From Clostridiaceae bacterium (lineage in GTDB: Bacteria; Bacillota; Clostridia; Lutisporales; Lutisporaceae), in the NCBI GenBank assembly GCA_028697435.1, contig JAQVFD010000065.1, positions 1-9,068 on the forward strand: a DNA stretch of 9,068 nucleotides. Reading direction: 5' to 3'. The notes beneath the pieces are model-generated. The model had not been told where the DNA came from. It worked only from the letters and a program-made list of their open reading frames with translations, and ran no database searches. How positions within the stretch are numbered: position 1 is the first letter of the stretch; every line of letters starts with the position of its first letter. The translations under genes were made by a program, and so were the position numbers. Positions 6,611 to 9,068 of this stretch are shown in pieces.

Positions 6611-7241
6611 TACCTTTCACCTCATCAAACCTACGGGATATGCTACTCCCAATCAGCTCACGGTTTTCTTCAATCAGGGATCTTAAAGTGTAATCCACTT
6701 GTATTTCCTGCTTCTCATCCTCCGCATAAAAGCCTCCTATGATGTTCCTGTCTGATTTCTTAAGCTGACATCTGCCCTTAAGTTCTCCGGCCGAAATTTC
6801 CCGTTCAATGCACTCACCTAAGGTTTCCAAGTCTCTTTTTGTAAAAAATAATTGCACTGAACCTGAATTCTCAAAAGCAACAGTCGCCTTCTTAAGAATT
6901 GTCATTAGATATTCCTTGTATCCTTCTTCGGATACAAAGCTCCCTGCCTTCCGAATCAACAACTCCGTCACTTCGTTTATGAACTGCTGCCTTTTTTCAA
7001 GCAGTTTATGATTCCCCTGGGATTTTGTTTTTGCAATAAGCTGCTGCTTCTCCCTCTCTGCTTTTTTCTCCGCCTCTTGAATGATCTGATTCTTTCTAAT
7101 CTCAACTTCCTGCAAGAGCCTCCCCTTATTCTGTTCAAAATCTTCTACTGCTTTATGCTTTTTTTCAGTAGCAATCTCTTCAATATCTTTAAGTATTATG
7201 TTCCTGAAGAGTTCTATTTTATCTTCAACCGTTACTGCCAA
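6600..7241 (-). CDS. atpE: A/V-type ATPase subunit E (peripheral stalk)
   Basis: Subunit E pairs with a G/H-type subunit to form the stalk that stops the A3B3 head from turning. The 213-residue protein has a long charged heptad-like helix (about 5-95, rich in Lys, Glu, Gln) that should form the coiled coil. A compact C-terminal domain follows (about 100-205), with KSDRNIIGGFYAEDEKQEI and the VDYTLRSLIEENRELI helix, as expected for the head that binds A/B. The start is TTG at 7241; no ATG or GTG is in frame nearby, and GAGGTG sits 7 bases upstream. An ATG at 7248 is in the wrong frame. The partner stalk subunit G/H is not in the window. Confidence 0.92.
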   Translation of the reverse strand: MAVTVEDKIELFRNIILKDIEEIATEKKHKAVEDFEQNKGRLLQEVEIRKNQIIQEAEKKAEREKQQLIAKTKSQGNHKLLEKRQQFINEVTELLIRKAGSFVSEEGYKEYLMTILKKATVAFENSGSVQLFFTKRDLETLGECIEREISAGELKGRCQLKKSDRNIIGGFYAEDEKQEIQVDYTLRSLIEENRELIGSSISRRFDEVKGNGD

Positions 7242-7248
7242 AGCTCAT

Positions 7249-7254
7249 CACCTC
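7249..7254 (-). promoter_or_regulatory. Ribosome binding site that fixes the TTG start of atpE
   Basis: GAGGTG overlaps the atpF stop codon (TTTGAGGTG) and lies 7 bases before TTG at 7241. It is the only well-placed site for this frame and so decides the start. The rare TTG may lower output of the stalk subunit relative to A and B. Confidence 0.65.
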
Positions 7255-7561
7255 AAATCTTCAGCCCTATGGACTCTTTAATGTAGCTTGTAATATAATC
7301 ACTTTTGCGTCTTTCCCCATGTCTGTCTGGGATTATTGTTACTATTGGCTTATTCGCATCCAGCCGTATTTCTTTCAGCTCCTCCGGAACCTTTTCTGCC
7401 AGCAGCTCTGTCATCAGGATTATGCCGATATCATTATTGCTGCATGCTTCATCAAAAGCAGCAAGTATCTCATCCCTTTCATGAACAATTACGCCATTTA
7501 TTCCTGCAAGCCTCATTCCCGTCAAAGTATCTACATTGTCGCTTAATAAGAAAAATTTCAT
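7253..7561 (-). CDS. atpF: A/V-type ATPase subunit F (central shaft)
   Basis: Subunit F is a small Rossmann-like protein bound to the D shaft. With the start used here it has 102 residues, the usual size. Family features are the opening MKFFLLSDNVDTLTGMRLAG (residues 1-20), the strand IGIILMTE, and the C-terminal PDRHG plus SDYITSYIKESIGLKI. I prefer ATG at 7561 to a GTG at 7570 three codons upstream: relatives start at MKFF, and AAGGTGA lies 5 bases before the ATG, overlapping the atpK stop. The GTG is part of that binding site. The gene sits between K and E, whereas in many A/V operons F comes after E and C. Confidence 0.92.
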   Translation of the reverse strand: MKFFLLSDNVDTLTGMRLAGINGVIVHERDEILAAFDEACSNNDIGIILMTELLAEKVPEELKEIRLDANKPIVTIIPDRHGERRKSDYITSYIKESIGLKI

Positions 7562-7571
7562 ACTATTCACC

Positions 7572-7991
7572 TTACAACGCTCCCAATATCATTATTGATG
7601 TGATAAGCCCATAGATTGCTATACCTTCAGCCAGACCTACAAATATTAATGTTTTTCCAAGTATCCTGGGGTCTTCCGATACCGCCCCCAAAGCTGATGA
7701 ACCCACTGCGCCAACTGCATAACCGGCTCCGATTGTAGCAAGTCCAGTAGACATTCCTGCGGCTATGAAGCCCAGACCTGAACCGGAGTTACCTTCCTGT
7801 GCGGCATTTACAATACCAGGAGTAAGAACGAAAAGAAATAAAGCTATGAGAAAAACATAAGAAACCACACTTGCTCTTAAAATGTTCCTGAACTTTCTTC
7901 TATTCATATTACCGGTTGAACGGTATAATATAACTCCCAAACCTATTGTAAACAAGACTATCCCTATGGCTATCCCAAGTATTGTATTCAT
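7572..7991 (-). CDS. atpK: A/V-type ATPase subunit K (membrane rotor ring)
   Basis: Subunit K forms the ring that carries ions across the membrane. The 139-residue protein has four hydrophobic helices (about 3-22, 39-59, 73-100, 113-138). Only the second pair resembles a c-type hairpin: GLGFIAAGMSTGLATIGAGY (72-91), the polar loop SEDP (105-108), and GLAEGIAIYG (119-128) with the ion-binding Glu122. The first pair has no carboxylate and a basic loop (RSTGNMNRRKFRN). By hand alignment with sodium-binding c subunits, the Gln and Ser ligands fall at Ala89 and Gly123, which favours protons over sodium; this is inference. Start: ATG at 7991 with AAGGAGG 8 bases upstream, in a 25-base gap after atpI. 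A strong site fits the high copy number of the ring. Confidence 0.94.
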   Translation of the reverse strand: MNTILGIAIGIVLFTIGLGVILYRSTGNMNRRKFRNILRASVVSYVFLIALFLFVLTPGIVNAAQEGNSGSGLGFIAAGMSTGLATIGAGYAVGAVGSSALGAVSEDPRILGKTLIFVGLAEGIAIYGLITSIMILGAL

Positions 7992-8016
7992 TTTATATGC
8001 CTCCTTTTTTATTTAA

Positions 8017-9068
8017 TTAAAGCATTTCATTTCCGGAGCTTGCTTCACTAAACAGACCTACAGGTCTGTACTCCACTCCGTAACCTGAGTAATATTTGCT
8101 AAAGAGCTCATAGTACTCAAGTCTGAGACTTTGTATAAATACTATAAGTCCTTCCAATCCTATAATAAAAATGTTCCCGATTATAAGAACCGCCAATCCA
8201 CCTGCTTTTGAGTCCAGCATCTCAGCCATGGTAGCAAAGGCTATATACAATCCTACATGGTTAAGAGCAAAAGCTCCTACTCTGATAAAAGATATTATGT
8301 TGGACGCAACAGATAAGACTGTCTCTATTACCCCGAATCCTGCCTCTACATAATAGTCCGCAGGCGAGTCCTCATATAGCCTGTGACCTGTAAGCAAGCC
8401 TGTCAGAGGTTGTTTAAACACCATTACAAGAAGAAGTACAGCCATAATACCCAATGGCAGACCTATCCCGACAGTCAGCTGACCTGTAGCTGCTCCCAAT
8501 GCACCTAATAGCAGAGTCAGGAAAAACAGGAAACCTGTCAGGCCTTCCCTGCCGAAAAGCCCTTCTTCAATATCCCCCGATTTATAATGATTCAACAGGC
8601 TGTATATATAACTTATGGTTATCAATATTATCCCAAATACTACGGCGCCTATGAGCATTGTATTAATATTTGCCATAGGCCTGATAAGCAGTGCCCCTAT
8701 CAGTTCCTCCGACCCAAAAATACTTCCGTATAACGCTCCGAATATCATGGAACTGGCGCCCATCCTTGTGAGTATTCCTCCAAAACTCTTATTTGCTGTT
8801 TTATAGCTTATCAGCAAACCGGTTAAAAGAATTACCATACCTTGACCTAAGTCTCCAAACATTGCTCCAAACATAAGCAAATAAGATAATGCAAAAAATG
8901 GTGTAGGATCCTTCTCCCCATAGCTGGGAATCCCATACATGTTTATCAGTGATTCAAAGGGTTTGAATAGGAAATTGTTCTTCATTTTGGTCGGGGGTAC
9001 ATTCCCACTCCTTCTATATTCTACATCGTTAACTACAAATATGATGCTGTCTTCGAAGTACTGCTGCA
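8017..9068 (-). CDS. atpI: A/V-type ATPase subunit I, C-terminal part (membrane stator)
   Basis: Subunit I is the membrane stator whose half-channels feed ions to the K ring. The frame stays open to the window edge, so only the last 349 residues are seen; the N-terminal cytoplasmic arm is missing. The Met codon at 8985 is internal, since the residues before it (NVPPTK) continue the family match into PFESLINMYGIPSYGEKDPT. About eight membrane helices follow, with landmarks FGDLGQG, a conserved segment SNIISFIRVGAFALNH and QSLRLEYYELFSKYY. Counting from the Met at 8985, Arg235 and Arg288 in these last two motifs are the likely channel arginines. The frame ends 25 bases before atpK. Confidence 0.95.
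   Translation of the reverse strand, partial: QQYFEDSIIFVVNDVEYRRSGNVPPTKMKNNFLFKPFESLINMYGIPSYGEKDPTPFFALSYLLMFGAMFGDLGQGMVILLTGLLISYKTANKSFGGILTRMGASSMIFGALYGSIFGSEELIGALLIRPMANINTMLIGAVVFGIILITISYIYSLLNHYKSGDIEEGLFGREGLTGFLFFLTLLLGALGAATGQLTVGIGLPLGIMAVLLLVMVFKQPLTGLLTGHRLYEDSPADYYVEAGFGVIETVLSVASNIISFIRVGAFALNHVGLYIAFATMAEMLDSKAGGLAVLIIGNIFIIGLEGLIVFIQSLRLEYYELFSKYYSGYGVEYRPVGLFSEASSGNEML

Noticed and set aside
7562..7570. GTG start for atpF three codons upstream of the chosen ATG
   Set aside because: It is part of the AAGGTGA binding site for the ATG, and relatives begin at MKFF. It cannot be fully excluded, as GGGAG lies 9 bases before it.
8986..9068. Met at 8985 as the true start of atpI
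   Set aside because: The frame is open to the window edge and the upstream residues continue the match to subunit I, so the gene is cut by the edge rather than starting here.

Overview
The window looks like part of a low-to-moderate GC Gram-positive chromosome, most likely a member of the Clostridia. The reasons are AT-leaning DNA, strong AGGAGG/GAGGTG-type ribosome binding sites, Lys- and Ile-rich proteins, a bacterial A/V-type ATPase operon, and a lipoprotein that joins an SH3-like domain to a DUF4015 putative glycosidase. I cannot name a species from sequence alone.

Almost all coding sequence is on the minus strand. From the right edge leftward, 9068 to 2260 is one tightly packed operon for an A/V-type (rotary) ATPase: subunit I (cut by the window edge), K, F, E, A, B and D. 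A small two-helix membrane protein that I do not recognise follows, overlapping the atpD stop by 4 bases. Junctions range from an 11-base overlap to a 25-base gap. The operon ends in a hairpin terminator that starts inside the last stop codon. A and B form the catalytic hexamer, D and F the central shaft, E the peripheral stalk, and I with the K ring the membrane ion channel. Subunit C (the socket between shaft and K ring) and the partner of E (G/H) are not here; if present they lie upstream of atpI or elsewhere.

From 2234 to 626 is a separate transcription unit on the same strand. It has a consensus extended -10 promoter and one gene, for a 494-residue lipoprotein with an SH3-like domain and a DUF4015 domain.

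The left 625 bases contain no credible protein gene but are rich in structure. In order they hold a three-way-junction-like fold and a run of eight G (14-79), a 14-base direct repeat (85-115), a tandem array of heptamers (258-306), a candidate stand-alone structured RNA of about 205 nt on the plus strand ending in an intrinsic terminator (about 309-516), and a further hairpin (545-573). The candidate RNA, the unidentified gene at the end of the ATPase operon, the gene order without atpC between E and F, and the form of subunit K are the points most worth a second look.
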